Shown here one piece after another: positions 33,871-43,557 of a DNA stretch of 64,000 nucleotides. The stretch is from assembly GCA_002426795.1 (NCBI GenBank), contig DINQ01000016.1, forward strand, positions 62,001-126,000, given 5' to 3'. Each line of letters opens with the position of its first letter. The first letter of the stretch is position 1. The translations under genes were made by a program, and so were the position numbers. Below the pieces are notes generated by a model. The model was not told where the DNA came from. It was given only the letters and a program-made list of their open reading frames with translations, and did not search any database. The DNA comes from Bacteroidales bacterium UBA5536. Lineage in GTDB: Bacteria; Bacteroidota; Bacteroidia; Bacteroidales; F082.

Positions 33871-35160
33871 ATGGCAAAGAAAGTATTACCGGTCAATCTG
33901 AATCTCAATGTGCGTGGATTGTCGCAATCTTCTACATTGGCAATCAACGAAAAAAGTAAAAAACTCATCAGCGAAGGACGAAAAGTTTATAAGTTTGGAT
34001 TGGGACAATCACCTTTTCCGGTTCCGGAGCCTGTAGTTGAAACTTTGCGGCAAAACGCGCACCAAAAGGATTATCTGCCGGTACGCGGACTGCTGAGCCT
34101 GAGAGAAGCCATTGCTCAGTTCAATCAACGCACACAAGGTATACAGTCTTCATCCGATGACATTTTGATTGGTCCAGGTTCCAAAGAACTGATTTTCATC
34201 CTTCAACTGGTTTACTATGGCGATTTGATCATTCCAACACCTTCGTGGGTTTCATATTTTCCTCAGGCTCGCATTGTTGGCCGGCATGTACAATGGGTTT
34301 CGACCAGCGCGGCTGATGGATACAGACTTACGCCTGAAAAACTTGATCTGATCTGCAGAACCGATCCCAACAGGCCGCGTGTGGTCATTCTCAATTACCC
34401 CAGTAACCCGACAGGTTGCACTTATCCGGCCGACAAGTTGAAACAGTTAGCTGCTGTAGCACGTAAATACCATATCGTGATGGTATCTGACGAAATTTAC
34501 GGGATGATTCACCATCAGGGACAACATGTTTCGATGGCCAGGTATTACCCGGAAGGAACCATCATCAGCAGTGGGCTGAGCAAGTGGTGCGGCGCAGGTG
34601 GATGGCGGCTTGGTACTTTTTCGTTTCCCCCACAACTTTCATGGCTGCGCGAGGCCATGGCAACGGTAGCCAGCGAGACTTTTACCTCTACATCGGCTCC
34701 AATTCAATATGCTGCTGTAACTGCTTTTGAGGGCAGTCCACTGATTGACCAATATCTGCAGGACTCACGCCGTATTTTGCGGTATCTGGCCAAGATCATC
34801 AGGCAGAAACTTATTGCTGCCCATGTTGATGTTCCTCAGGTTCAGGGAGCTTTTTACCTGTATCCTGATTTTTCATTTTACAGTGAAAAGCTTCGCTCAC
34901 GCGGAATCCTGACTTCAGCAGAGATGTGTGAAGCGGTATTAAACGAAACTGGCGTTGCCATGCTGCCCGGTATTGACTTTGGACATCAACCAGACGAAAT
35001 GCTTGCCAGAATGGCTTATGTCGATTTTGACGGGCAGCATGTGCTGGATCAGCTTCAGCACTACACCGAGAAAAAGTTACAAGTAGATTTTATCCAGGAT
35101 CACTGCCCGGCGATTTGGAATGGTGTAGAGGCTTTAACAGATTGGTTTACATCATTGTAA
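33871..35160 (+). CDS. PLP-dependent class I/II aminotransferase
   Basis: A 429-residue fold-type I aminotransferase. The substrate-binding Asn/Pro motif is NYPSNPTGCTYP, the cofactor Asp and Tyr lie in MVSDEIYGMIHH, and the PLP lysine is in SSGLSKWCGAGGWRLG (Lys about residue 238). The arginine that binds the substrate carboxylate would lie in the C-terminal part (ARMAYVDFDG). The N-terminal 30 residues and LSKWCGAGGWR differ from standard aspartate aminotransferases, so the amino-acid specificity is open. The stop is 9 bp from the end of the convergent susD gene, with no clear terminator between. Confidence 0.92.
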   Translation: MAKKVLPVNLNLNVRGLSQSSTLAINEKSKKLISEGRKVYKFGLGQSPFPVPEPVVETLRQNAHQKDYLPVRGLLSLREAIAQFNQRTQGIQSSSDDILIGPGSKELIFILQLVYYGDLIIPTPSWVSYFPQARIVGRHVQWVSTSAADGYRLTPEKLDLICRTDPNRPRVVILNYPSNPTGCTYPADKLKQLAAVARKYHIVMVSDEIYGMIHHQGQHVSMARYYPEGTIISSGLSKWCGAGGWRLGTFSFPPQLSWLREAMATVASETFTSTSAPIQYAAVTAFEGSPLIDQYLQDSRRILRYLAKIIRQKLIAAHVDVPQVQGAFYLYPDFSFYSEKLRSRGILTSAEMCEAVLNETGVAMLPGIDFGHQPDEMLARMAYVDFDGQHVLDQLQHYTEKKLQVDFIQDHCPAIWNGVEALTDWFTSL

Positions 35161-35169
35161 ATAATCTGA

Positions 35170-36495
35170 TTAGTAACCTTCATTTTGGTCGGCCTGACTG
35201 ATATTGGGGTTTGCTGCAATTTCACTAAGTGGAATGGGCCAGTGCAATTGCCAGGACATTTGTACCGAGGGCACGTATTTGATGGCCTCGTTTGTTCTGA
35301 TCAGATCGAACCAACGTTTCCCCTCAAAGGCAAATTCAATTTGTTTTTCCCGCTGAAGAATATTCCAGCACGAAGTAATTGTATCAGCTAAAACTGGCGT
35401 TAAACCTGCCCGTTGACGCACCACGTTGACGTCAGAAAGAATGTCGTAGAGGTTGGCAACAGAATCTATTCGGTAGAGCGCTTCTGCTCTGATAAACAGC
35501 AGCTCAGCATTGCGGAGAATAATGACTTTATCACTACCTGTTGCAATATCGGCATATTTACGGCTGTAGAAGAGGTCGCCGTAGGTAGATGCTATCATAG
35601 GTTTTCGCAAATCCTCTTCAGCGACCGATGTGAGTGCAGCCGTTGGGGCGTTTTCGTGTCGCCCTCCCAATTGATAGGGGAAATTGTACTCGGCCAATCT
35701 GTTTTTATCAGATGCATTAAAAGGGACATAAAATATAATTTCCAGACTTGGTTCTGTTCCGGCTGCAAACAGTTGTGAATAAGCACTTTCAAGATGGTAT
35801 GAAGATGCCAATACCGCATTTGCAAACTGAAGTGCCTGAGGATATTGCCCGCGTGTAAGCGCAACACTGGCTAAAAGAGCGTTGGCAGCATTGGCTGTTG
35901 CATACTGAGGTAAGTGATTGGTGATTTTTTGAGAAGCAAATTCGAGATCGGTAACAATCTGCTCGTAAACAGCTTGCTCGGTCGAACGTGGGAGAAAATT
36001 GGTTGGCGAATCATCGAGTGTTGGTAATAGTTTTAATGGCACCCCACCGTATAATCTCACCAGGTTATAATAATGCAATCCCCGTAGAAATCTTAATTGT
36101 CCACGTAAATCAGCCATCTCATATTCAGGAAGAAAGGTCACATCTTCAAGCTTGTAGAGCATATAATTCACCCGATTAATGGCGACATAAATATCGGCCC
36201 AGATACCTTCAACAAGAATGTCGTCTGAAAGCAGCATATTGTCATCCACATTGTAATATTCCACTTTTGTACCATCCGCAAAACTGTTATCACTGGCTAA
36301 ATCTCCAATAATGATCAGGTTTCTGCCATAATAATGTTGCAACTGCAGGGCATCGTAACAGCCCAATAAGGCGGCCTGAATGTTTTCTTTGGTGCTAAAA
36401 GCTTCGTCCGACGAAATCTGCATTTTTGGACGCAGGTCGAGTGCGTTTTGACAAGCAGTGAGGAGTAATAAAAAAATGATCAGATTTTTACGCAT
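35170..36495 (-). CDS. RagB/SusD family outer-membrane lipoprotein
   Basis: Surface nutrient-binding lipoprotein that caps a SusC channel. The 441 residues begin with a lipoprotein signal (MRKNLIIFLLLLTAC, Cys about 15) and show SusD features: DEAFSTKENIQAALLGCYDA, RFLRGLHYYNLVRLYGGVPL, ARNAELLFIRAEALYRI-type TPR helices (VIILRNAELLFIRAEALYRI) and IEFAFEGKRWFDLIRT near the end. It overlaps the end of the susC gene by 16 bp, so translation is probably coupled. The ligand is unknown; no glycoside hydrolase adjoins this pair. Confidence 0.94.
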   Translation of the reverse strand: MRKNLIIFLLLLTACQNALDLRPKMQISSDEAFSTKENIQAALLGCYDALQLQHYYGRNLIIIGDLASDNSFADGTKVEYYNVDDNMLLSDDILVEGIWADIYVAINRVNYMLYKLEDVTFLPEYEMADLRGQLRFLRGLHYYNLVRLYGGVPLKLLPTLDDSPTNFLPRSTEQAVYEQIVTDLEFASQKITNHLPQYATANAANALLASVALTRGQYPQALQFANAVLASSYHLESAYSQLFAAGTEPSLEIIFYVPFNASDKNRLAEYNFPYQLGGRHENAPTAALTSVAEEDLRKPMIASTYGDLFYSRKYADIATGSDKVIILRNAELLFIRAEALYRIDSVANLYDILSDVNVVRQRAGLTPVLADTITSCWNILQREKQIEFAFEGKRWFDLIRTNEAIKYVPSVQMSWQLHWPIPLSEIAANPNISQADQNEGY

Positions 36496-39400
36496 AGGCC
36501 AATGATAAAGCTTTTAGGTTGAGGGCAGGTGAAAAAATCAGTTCCACGCACGATGGCATTGAATCCGTTGTAATTTACTTCAGGATCCATGCCCGAATAA
36601 GGGGTAAAAGTGATCAGATTTTTGCCAGCCAAATAGAGTTGAGCTTCCTTTAGGCCGGCCTTTTTTATCAGGTTTCCGGGCAGTAAATAATTAATTCTGA
36701 GATTTTTCAGTCGCACAAAGGAACCGTCTTCAACAAAGCGAGACGAGATCCGTTTATTGTACACTTCCGAATTGGGCACATCTGTTATATCACCCGGATG
36801 CTGCCAGCGATCGAGCACTGCTGTAGTTTGGTTGCTTTGTGAAATGGTTTCGGTATAAATTCTGGTAGAGTTAAATATATCGTTTCCAATGGAATAAGAG
36901 AACAGAACCTGCATGCTGAAAGGTCCATATGAAAGCGTTGTTGTCAAGCCGCCAAAAAAATCCGGATAGGGATTTCCAATTTTGGTGCGATCCAAATCTG
37001 TGATTTTCCCGTCATTGTTGATGTCCTCAAAAATCAAAAGTCCTGTTTGCGGATCAACTCCAAGTGATTTAAACCCATAAAAAAAGGATATGGGTTCACC
37101 TACTTCTATGCTGCTTCCAGCCCTTCCAATATTGCGAATTGGTTGATCCTGATACAATTCGAGCACCTTATTTTTATTCGTTGCAAAACTGAATGAAACA
37201 TCCCACCCAAAATGACCGTCCAGAAGTTTTGCCCAAAGGGTTAATTCCAAACCTTTGTTTTGAATTTTCCCGATATTTGAAATGATGTAAGTATGCCCGG
37301 TCGAGGCAGGCAAAGGTTTTTCGAGCAGCAGGTCTTTTGTTTTTTTTGCGTAGTAGGCTGCCTGAATTCTAAATCGGTGCCGCAGTTCAAGATCAATGCC
37401 CAGATTTAATTGTGCTGTCGACTCCCATCGGAGGTTGGGATTGGCCAGTTGCGAGGGGATAATACCGCCTTCTCCGTTGTAGTTGGCTCCGGCCGAGAAA
37501 AGATCGAGCGACAGAAAATCAATAATCTGATCATTTCCTGTAAGACCATAACTGGCTGATATCTTCAATAAATTGACCTGAGAAGATTTAAAAAAGCTTT
37601 CATTTGACATCACCCACATTCCTGAAATAGCCGGAAAGAATGCAAAACGGTTGTTTTTGCCAAATTTTGATGAACCGTCTCGTCGCAGGTTAAAGGAGAA
37701 AAGTAATCTATTGTCAAAGTTATACTTCAAGCGGCCAAACAACGAATTGGTTACGGCATCTGTTTCATTTGAGCGGGTGGTAATGGGTGTGGCAGCATCC
37801 TGTAAGAATTCGAAGCTTGTCCCTGCAAAGTTTTGTGCACGCAGAAATGTTCCGTGTAGTTGATATTTATCAAAAGCAAAGCCAGTAGTTATATCAAAAT
37901 GATTTCGTTGATAATCAGTAGTATAATTGAGGTAGGTGGAGTGATAGAACGATAAGGCATTGTTGGTTGCCTCAATTCCCAGACCATTATATTTTGCACC
38001 CTGACGTGTCGATTTTGGGGCAAATGTTTGTTCTCTGAGGTTATAATAGTCCAGCCCAGTCTGACTGTGAAGTGTCAGGTTGTTGCTCAGCTGAAAATGT
38101 ATTAGATAATTAAAGGTGTTTCGATAAACAAAAGCCAGATTTTTCTCTTGATTTGCAATGGATACAGGATTGGCAAACGGGCCATCGTTATTATAGCTTC
38201 CGTCTGCATTTAGAACCGGATAAATGGGTGGCATGGCGATGGCATTGGGTAATGGCCCATTAAGGGTCTGGTCGCCCTCGACACGGTTGTTGATCGAATT
38301 GGTAAAGCTATTGCCAACTTCCATGCTGAAACGCTTGTTGAATGCATGCTCAAAATTAACTCGAAGATTGTAGCGCTTGTAGTCGCTTCCAATGACAATG
38401 CCCTCCTGGTTAAAGTAATTGCCACTGAGATAATATTTTGTTTTCTCACTCCCGCCTCTGAAGGACAATCCCATGTTGTTTGTGGGCGCAACACGAAAAA
38501 CTTCATCAAGCCAATCGGTGTCCGTTTGGCTGTTTTGGATATCTTCGTCAGAATAAACAGGTGACTGACCAGCTGAAACTGCCTCTTCATTCAGCAGTGT
38601 CATCCATTGCCGGGCATCTAGCATATCGAGTTTGCCCGTTGTTGCCTGAAGTCCAAAACTGGTGTTGAATTCAATTTGATTTTCTCCCGTTTCTCCTTTC
38701 CTGGTGTTGATAAGGATCACCCCGTTTGATGAGCGCGCACCAAATAAAGAGCTGGCAGCTGCATCCTTCAGCACGCTTATTGAGGCCACATCATGAATAC
38801 TGATATCGCTGATGGCATCTATGGTTTGTCCGCTGAAATCGAGCTGAGAATAGTCTCCTGTAATGATGGGCAGGCCATCAACTACAAAAAGCGGGTTTGT
38901 ACCGGCAGTAATCGAACTGATACCCCTGATTGTGACATTCATGCTTGAACCGGGTGTTCCGGCGTTTGATTGAACGAGTAAACCGGCTGATTCTGCCTGT
39001 AGCGCATTGTTAATTGAGGATGCATTGACCACGCTAAAGCTTTCGGGATTGATTACGTCCACCGACCCGGTCAACAGATCAACAGGCTCCTGGCCAAAGG
39101 CAATCACCACCGTTTCACCCAGAGTTTGTATGCTTTCCAGCATGGGGATGTTTAACAGGGTATCCCGGTTTATTTCGGCTTCAACTGGTTTAAATCCGAT
39201 GCATGAAAAATGCAGTAAATTGTTAAGCGGATCGATTGTCAATTCGTAGTTGCCATTGCTGTCAGTGATAGTTCCAACAGATTTGTTCAATACTCGCACA
39301 TGAACGCCAGGCAATGGTAAACCATCTTTTGCTGCAAAAACAGTTCCTTTAACCTGAAGAGCGATGGACTTTTGGAGTGGTTTAACGATATACTTTCCAC

Positions 39401-39713
39401 CAACCTTGTCGATCTGAATATGAAGCCATTTTGACAAATCGGAAATGAGCTGCGATGTTGAATCTGCCGATATCGAAAAGCTATGCAGCTCTTTGGAATT
39501 TATTTCGCTATCGCTATAGGCAAAATCGATGGATGTTTTTTCGGCAATGGTTTCAATGATTTCTTTGGTGCTTTGGTGCTGAAAGTCAAACTGAAAAAGA
39601 TGTTTTTCTTGTGAAATACCAACCATAGGAATGGACAATAGCAGGAGCAAAAAGGCCAAACCGCCTAAACAAGGAAATTGCTTTTTAAGGTAATTTCGAC
39701 GAAACTTAGCCAA
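36480..39713 (-). CDS. SusC/RagA TonB-linked outer-membrane channel with STN domain
   Basis: A 1077-residue TonB-dependent channel. After the signal sequence there is a secretin/TonB short N-terminal (STN) domain (STKEIIETIAEKTSIDFAYS), which in FecA-type systems passes the ligand signal to a FecR anti-sigma factor. A carboxypeptidase-regulatory-like domain follows (VKGTVFAAKDGLPLPGVHVR), then the plug (TIRGISSITAGTNPLFVVDG) and a 22-strand barrel. FecR and an ECF sigma gene lie directly upstream on the same strand, which fits surface signalling. The signal peptide is preceded by about 10 basic residues, so the true start may be at a later codon. Confidence 0.95.
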   Translation of the reverse strand: MAKFRRNYLKKQFPCLGGLAFLLLLLSIPMVGISQEKHLFQFDFQHQSTKEIIETIAEKTSIDFAYSDSEINSKELHSFSISADSTSQLISDLSKWLHIQIDKVGGKYIVKPLQKSIALQVKGTVFAAKDGLPLPGVHVRVLNKSVGTITDSNGNYELTIDPLNNLLHFSCIGFKPVEAEINRDTLLNIPMLESIQTLGETVVIAFGQEPVDLLTGSVDVINPESFSVVNASSINNALQAESAGLLVQSNAGTPGSSMNVTIRGISSITAGTNPLFVVDGLPIITGDYSQLDFSGQTIDAISDISIHDVASISVLKDAAASSLFGARSSNGVILINTRKGETGENQIEFNTSFGLQATTGKLDMLDARQWMTLLNEEAVSAGQSPVYSDEDIQNSQTDTDWLDEVFRVAPTNNMGLSFRGGSEKTKYYLSGNYFNQEGIVIGSDYKRYNLRVNFEHAFNKRFSMEVGNSFTNSINNRVEGDQTLNGPLPNAIAMPPIYPVLNADGSYNNDGPFANPVSIANQEKNLAFVYRNTFNYLIHFQLSNNLTLHSQTGLDYYNLREQTFAPKSTRQGAKYNGLGIEATNNALSFYHSTYLNYTTDYQRNHFDITTGFAFDKYQLHGTFLRAQNFAGTSFEFLQDAATPITTRSNETDAVTNSLFGRLKYNFDNRLLFSFNLRRDGSSKFGKNNRFAFFPAISGMWVMSNESFFKSSQVNLLKISASYGLTGNDQIIDFLSLDLFSAGANYNGEGGIIPSQLANPNLRWESTAQLNLGIDLELRHRFRIQAAYYAKKTKDLLLEKPLPASTGHTYIISNIGKIQNKGLELTLWAKLLDGHFGWDVSFSFATNKNKVLELYQDQPIRNIGRAGSSIEVGEPISFFYGFKSLGVDPQTGLLIFEDINNDGKITDLDRTKIGNPYPDFFGGLTTTLSYGPFSMQVLFSYSIGNDIFNSTRIYTETISQSNQTTAVLDRWQHPGDITDVPNSEVYNKRISSRFVEDGSFVRLKNLRINYLLPGNLIKKAGLKEAQLYLAGKNLITFTPYSGMDPEVNYNGFNAIVRGTDFFTCPQPKSFIIGLCVKI

Positions 39714-39855
39714 GCGATTTTGATTTTCGATTTTTCCAGGATAAAGGTAGGTTATTTTTCTCTATCATGTCTGCAGTTGAATAATCGAAAATGCAGGCCT
39801 GAGACCAAAGAAACAGTTTCGACGGTCAAGAAATGACATAAAGGAGCAAAGGGTT

Positions 39856-40812
39856 TTAGTGGCTTTCCTGATGCGAGATAAAGACAGCATTGTCTTTTTG
39901 CTGACAGTTGATGGGCGCAAGCTGACCCAGCAAGTCAAGAACCGACTCTAATTTTTCGGTGGTGAGACTAAAAGTGAATCGTAGTTTAGCTGCAGCAGAA
40001 TCAGTTACTGTGAATGGAATTCCATAGCGATCGGATAATTTCGATGCGATATCGCTTAGTTTGTCATTGTTAAAAGAGATTTTTGGATCTTTCCAAAGCA
40101 ACAATTCATGTGCATTCACAGATTCGGTAGAGAAAGTGTTTGTGGCTTCCTCGAACAATATCCGACTATCAGGTTGCATCAATGCTTCTTGCTGTCCATT
40201 TTCCCATCTTACAATCCCATCGCGTAAAATTGTCTCAACTTTTTGTTTTTCAGTGTTATTGCAAACGCTAAATGATGTTCCCATCACAGTAACCGTAACT
40301 TTTCCTGCCAGTACTTTAAAAGGCTCTCCATTTTTTCTGACTTCGAAAAAGGCTTCGCCAGTTGTCAGGGTGACCACTCGACCCAGTTCGAAAGAGTTTT
40401 TGTAACTGAGTTTGCTGTTTTGATTGAGCCACACTTTTGACCCGTCGGGCAGATCGAAACTGCGAACTTCGGCACTGGCAGTTTGGTAAACGTTTTGGTT
40501 TTTTTGAAAATCTGGTGTATTATAATAATATAGTAACGCGGCCAGTCCTGCCAGGATGAGTATAGTTGCTGCAATACGCATGAAACTTATCGATCGTTTG
40601 GGAGCTACAGGCGCAGTCTTTTCTTGAATAGTTTGGAAAATTTTGTCAAAATCTGGTTCTGAAGCTTTGCTCTGCATTTCTTCAGGGTTGTCCCACTGAT
40701 GTTTCAAAAAAGTATCAACCTCATCGGATTGCAACAATTCCTTTTCCTCCGACTGTGTTTGGCTGCCTGAGTAGAATTTTAATAGTAATGCTATGAATTT
40801 ATTCTTCGTCAT
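39856..40812 (-). CDS. FecR-type anti-sigma factor
   Basis: A 318-residue membrane regulator: a cytoplasmic N-terminus that binds the sigma factor, one membrane helix (FMRIAATILILAGLAALLYY, about residues 76-97), a periplasmic FecR domain (FDLPDGSKVWLNQNSKLSYK and VTVTVMGTSFSVC) and a C-terminal DUF4974 domain (FTFSLTTEKLESVLDLLG). DUF4974 resembles the STN fold and is expected to contact the STN domain of the partner SusC. It lies 50 bp after the ECF sigma gene and 142 bp before the SusC gene. Confidence 0.96.
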   Translation of the reverse strand: MTKNKFIALLLKFYSGSQTQSEEKELLQSDEVDTFLKHQWDNPEEMQSKASEPDFDKIFQTIQEKTAPVAPKRSISFMRIAATILILAGLAALLYYYNTPDFQKNQNVYQTASAEVRSFDLPDGSKVWLNQNSKLSYKNSFELGRVVTLTTGEAFFEVRKNGEPFKVLAGKVTVTVMGTSFSVCNNTEKQKVETILRDGIVRWENGQQEALMQPDSRILFEEATNTFSTESVNAHELLLWKDPKISFNNDKLSDIASKLSDRYGIPFTVTDSAAAKLRFTFSLTTEKLESVLDLLGQLAPINCQQKDNAVFISHQESH

Positions 40813-40862
40813 ATGTGTTTCCGTTAATGCTTATACACCTCAATTACCTCAAACCCCTAATG

Positions 40863-41474
40863 CTATTTTCCAATAATTTTCTGAATGGCCTTGCGAATGG
40901 TTTTTAAAGCCAGACTTTTATGCACTTCTATTGTTCTTACTGACAGATTGAGCAATCCTGCAAGTTCTTTGTTTGATTTGCCTTCGATATTTCCCATGAT
41001 AAAAACTTTTTTACGCTGAGCGGGTAATTTCTCTATTACCTTATCAATCTGTTCTTTATAATCTTTAAAGTGAAGTTCATTTTCGAAGCTTGAACCTGCC
41101 GAAAAATGGTCGATGATGTACTTGCGGTACTTTTGTTCGTGGATTTTTTTTCTATTGATATTAAAAAGGTGATTTTTCGTGATGGTATAGATGTAATTGT
41201 TGAGCGAGAGTGATTCATTTAGTTTTTGTCGCTCGAGCCAAATTTTGGCAAATACGTCTTGTACAATGTTTTCCGCATCATCGCTGGAGTGGTAATAGCG
41301 TACAGCAAAGTAATATACCTTTTCGTGATACTTGTCGTATACAGCCCTGAAAGCCTGACTGTCTCCGGCTCTCACTCGTTTTACCAACTCACTGTCGTCC
41401 TGAATCAGATGCATTTTTGTCCATTTGTTTCTGGCAGCCGGTAAAATTAGGGTTTCTATGTCAATCGGTAGCAT
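40863..41474 (-). CDS. ECF RNA polymerase sigma-70 factor
   Basis: A 203-residue sigma factor (183 if it starts at the later ATG that gives MHLIQDDSELVKRVRAG, which fits the family length better). Region 2 is clear: AFRAVYDKYHEKVYYFAVRY and SDDAENIVQDVFAKIW. Region 4 has the helix-turn-helix NKELAGLLNLSVRTIEVHKS. It heads the sigma/FecR/SusC/SusD block and should be held inactive by FecR until the SusC channel meets its ligand. Confidence 0.95.
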   Translation of the reverse strand: MLPIDIETLILPAARNKWTKMHLIQDDSELVKRVRAGDSQAFRAVYDKYHEKVYYFAVRYYHSSDDAENIVQDVFAKIWLERQKLNESLSLNNYIYTITKNHLFNINRKKIHEQKYRKYIIDHFSAGSSFENELHFKDYKEQIDKVIEKLPAQRKKVFIMGNIEGKSNKELAGLLNLSVRTIEVHKSLALKTIRKAIQKIIGK

Positions 41475-41565
41475 TTTTGTTTATTGTTTATGAAACCGTG
41501 GCATCTAATTAAGTGTTTGCCGGATGTGAAATGTATATGTTACTAGATAACCAAACTTTTTTATC

Positions 41566-43539
41566 ATGTTGCACCATCAGTTCACCCGACAGGGGTTTTT
41601 AATAGTTGCTTTCGTTTTTTTTGCAGTTTTTACCCAGGCTCAGGGGAGTCTGGTTTTGGTGGGAGGAAGCGCCGAAACTGCGGGCGGTTGGAGCGATGAG
41701 CCGTATCAATGGTTGGTTGAAAAAGCCTCAAATAAGCGGATTGCCGTCATCAGTTACCAGGCCGAATCCAATTGGATCCCAAATTATTTTGTGTCGATGG
41801 GAGCCAGATTTGCCAAGAATTTTCTGATTCCAGATAGAAATACTGCTGATAACCAAGCGATTTACGATTCTCTGCTAACCTACGATGGCGTTTTTCTAAA
41901 AGGAGGGGATCAATCAGTTTATTATACACAGTATTCATCAACATTAACACAAAGTGCTCTGCAGGAAATTTACGACAGAGGAGGTGTTTTGGGCGGCACT
42001 TCAGCCGGAATGGCAATACTGTCTCCCATCGTATATACAGCGCAGGGTGCATATATTTATCCGGCATCAGCACTCAGCAATCCTTTCACAAATCAGATAA
42101 CACTCAAAGATGATTTTGTCCAAAGTTTAACACAACCATTTATTTTCGATACGCATTTTGTGCAAAGGGGTCGGCTTGGCCGTCTGGCTGCATTTATGGC
42201 AAACTGGTTTAAACTGAAGCTTATGATCCCTAAAGGTATTGGTGTAGATGATCGTACGGCCTTGTGCATCGATCCTTCAGAAAAGGCCTATGTTTTTGGA
42301 ACAGGTGCTGTTAGTATTTTACGTGCTGATGCTTTGGCAGTGGATACGAATAGTACCAGTTTGCGGTGCCATGCATTTACGCTTTCACAACTCCTGCATG
42401 GCTGTACGATCGACTTAAACACGGAGGTTATCAGTGGTTTTGCTTCAGCTGTTTTGCCAGCGGAATTGACTGAAAATTCTGCCAGAACAATCCTGTTAAG
42501 TGGAGCTGATCAGCTGACTGTAAATGCATTACATCATTTTGTAAACGATGTGGGTTATGCAAATCAGCCTATAGTTATTATAACCGGAAGCAATACTATT
42601 TATGCAAATAGCCTGCGCAACAGCCTGGTTAATCAAGGTGCCGACAATGTTGAGGTGGTTCAGGCCATTGATGTGATGCAGAACAATCAAGAAATGGCAC
42701 AACACCTTTTTGCCGCACAGAAAATACTAATCATTCAAAACAATTACCTTGAGTTGATGTCGTTTTTAAATGGAACAGAAAATGGAGCGCTTTTGCAGGA
42801 GAAGCTCAACCAAAGAGATATTACGCTCTTTTTTGCAGGCGACAACGCACGTTTTGCCGGTAAGACTGTGGTGAATAAATACCTGGACGAAGATTTCCCG
42901 TCCTATTATGGTGAGCTTGAGTTCGACCCAGGACTCGGCATGTTAAAAACTTCTGTCGTCATGCCCAACACTTTTCTGAATGAGAATGTTTATGAAAATA
43001 CCACATCCGGATTGCCCTATGCCATGCTGAAAGATTCTGCTGCTTTTGGGCTGTATCTCAGTGGGAATGCTTTGGTTAGATACGATTTTATGCCAAATGG
43101 AAAAACTTTTTATCAAATGATCGATGGGACAATTCCTGTTGGTATTCTATCTTTTACAGGTGGAAATATGGGCTTTGCCAGCCATGGGCCCTATGCCAGT
43201 TCAAGAAATGTTGCAGGATTTGAATCAATGGATCTGCATTTTTTGGCAGCAGGTGACACGGTTTTTGTTGGGCAGGCGCCCACGAGTACTCCGGAAAACA
43301 CTTCTGAGCATTCGTTTTATTTACGTCAGGATGCCTCCGGAAATATGTTTGAGGTGAATACCAATCTTGAAAACGCAAGAATTTCCTTGTATGACTTGAC
43401 TGGCAGGTTGTTGCTTGAGTGTGATTTCAGTAATTATTGCCAGATTGCTGTCCCTGATCCTTTGCGCGGTGTTTTTGTTTTTCGGCTCAGACAGCAAAAA
43501 CAAAACATTTCATTTACCAAAAAAGTGTTTATAAACTAG
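41566..43539 (+). CDS. T9SS-secreted cyanophycinase-like S51 protein with a second degenerate S51 domain
   Basis: A 657-residue exported protein. After the signal peptide (residues 1-27, ending FTQAQ) comes a peptidase S51 domain of the cyanophycinase type: LVLVGGSAETAGGW, FLKGGDQSVYYTQY, the nucleophile in GGTSAGMAI (Ser about 146) and FDTHFVQRGRLGRL. Cyanophycinases cut cyanophycin (a multi-Arg poly-aspartate); other members act on different peptides, so the substrate is open. Residues about 305-560 look like a second copy of the same fold (IVIITGSNTIYANSLRNSLV, ILIIQNNYLELMSFLNG, FFAGDNARFAG) in which the Ser motif is lost. The protein ends with a type A sorting tail (ISLYDLTGRLLL to FTKKVFIN). 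It is divergent from the ECF sigma gene. Confidence 0.88.
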   Translation: MLHHQFTRQGFLIVAFVFFAVFTQAQGSLVLVGGSAETAGGWSDEPYQWLVEKASNKRIAVISYQAESNWIPNYFVSMGARFAKNFLIPDRNTADNQAIYDSLLTYDGVFLKGGDQSVYYTQYSSTLTQSALQEIYDRGGVLGGTSAGMAILSPIVYTAQGAYIYPASALSNPFTNQITLKDDFVQSLTQPFIFDTHFVQRGRLGRLAAFMANWFKLKLMIPKGIGVDDRTALCIDPSEKAYVFGTGAVSILRADALAVDTNSTSLRCHAFTLSQLLHGCTIDLNTEVISGFASAVLPAELTENSARTILLSGADQLTVNALHHFVNDVGYANQPIVIITGSNTIYANSLRNSLVNQGADNVEVVQAIDVMQNNQEMAQHLFAAQKILIIQNNYLELMSFLNGTENGALLQEKLNQRDITLFFAGDNARFAGKTVVNKYLDEDFPSYYGELEFDPGLGMLKTSVVMPNTFLNENVYENTTSGLPYAMLKDSAAFGLYLSGNALVRYDFMPNGKTFYQMIDGTIPVGILSFTGGNMGFASHGPYASSRNVAGFESMDLHFLAAGDTVFVGQAPTSTPENTSEHSFYLRQDASGNMFEVNTNLENARISLYDLTGRLLLECDFSNYCQIAVPDPLRGVFVFRLRQQKQNISFTKKVFIN

Positions 43540-43550
43540 CACTTTTTTGG
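43517..43550 (+). terminator. Shared bidirectional terminator of convergent genes
   Basis: CCAAAAAAGTG (43517-43527) and CACTTTTTTGG (43540-43550) form a perfect 11-bp stem. The stop codon of the cyanophycinase-like gene lies in the loop, and the yfcC-type gene ends 8 bp beyond, so one hairpin serves both. Confidence 0.85.
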
Positions 43551-43557
43551 ACCTGAT

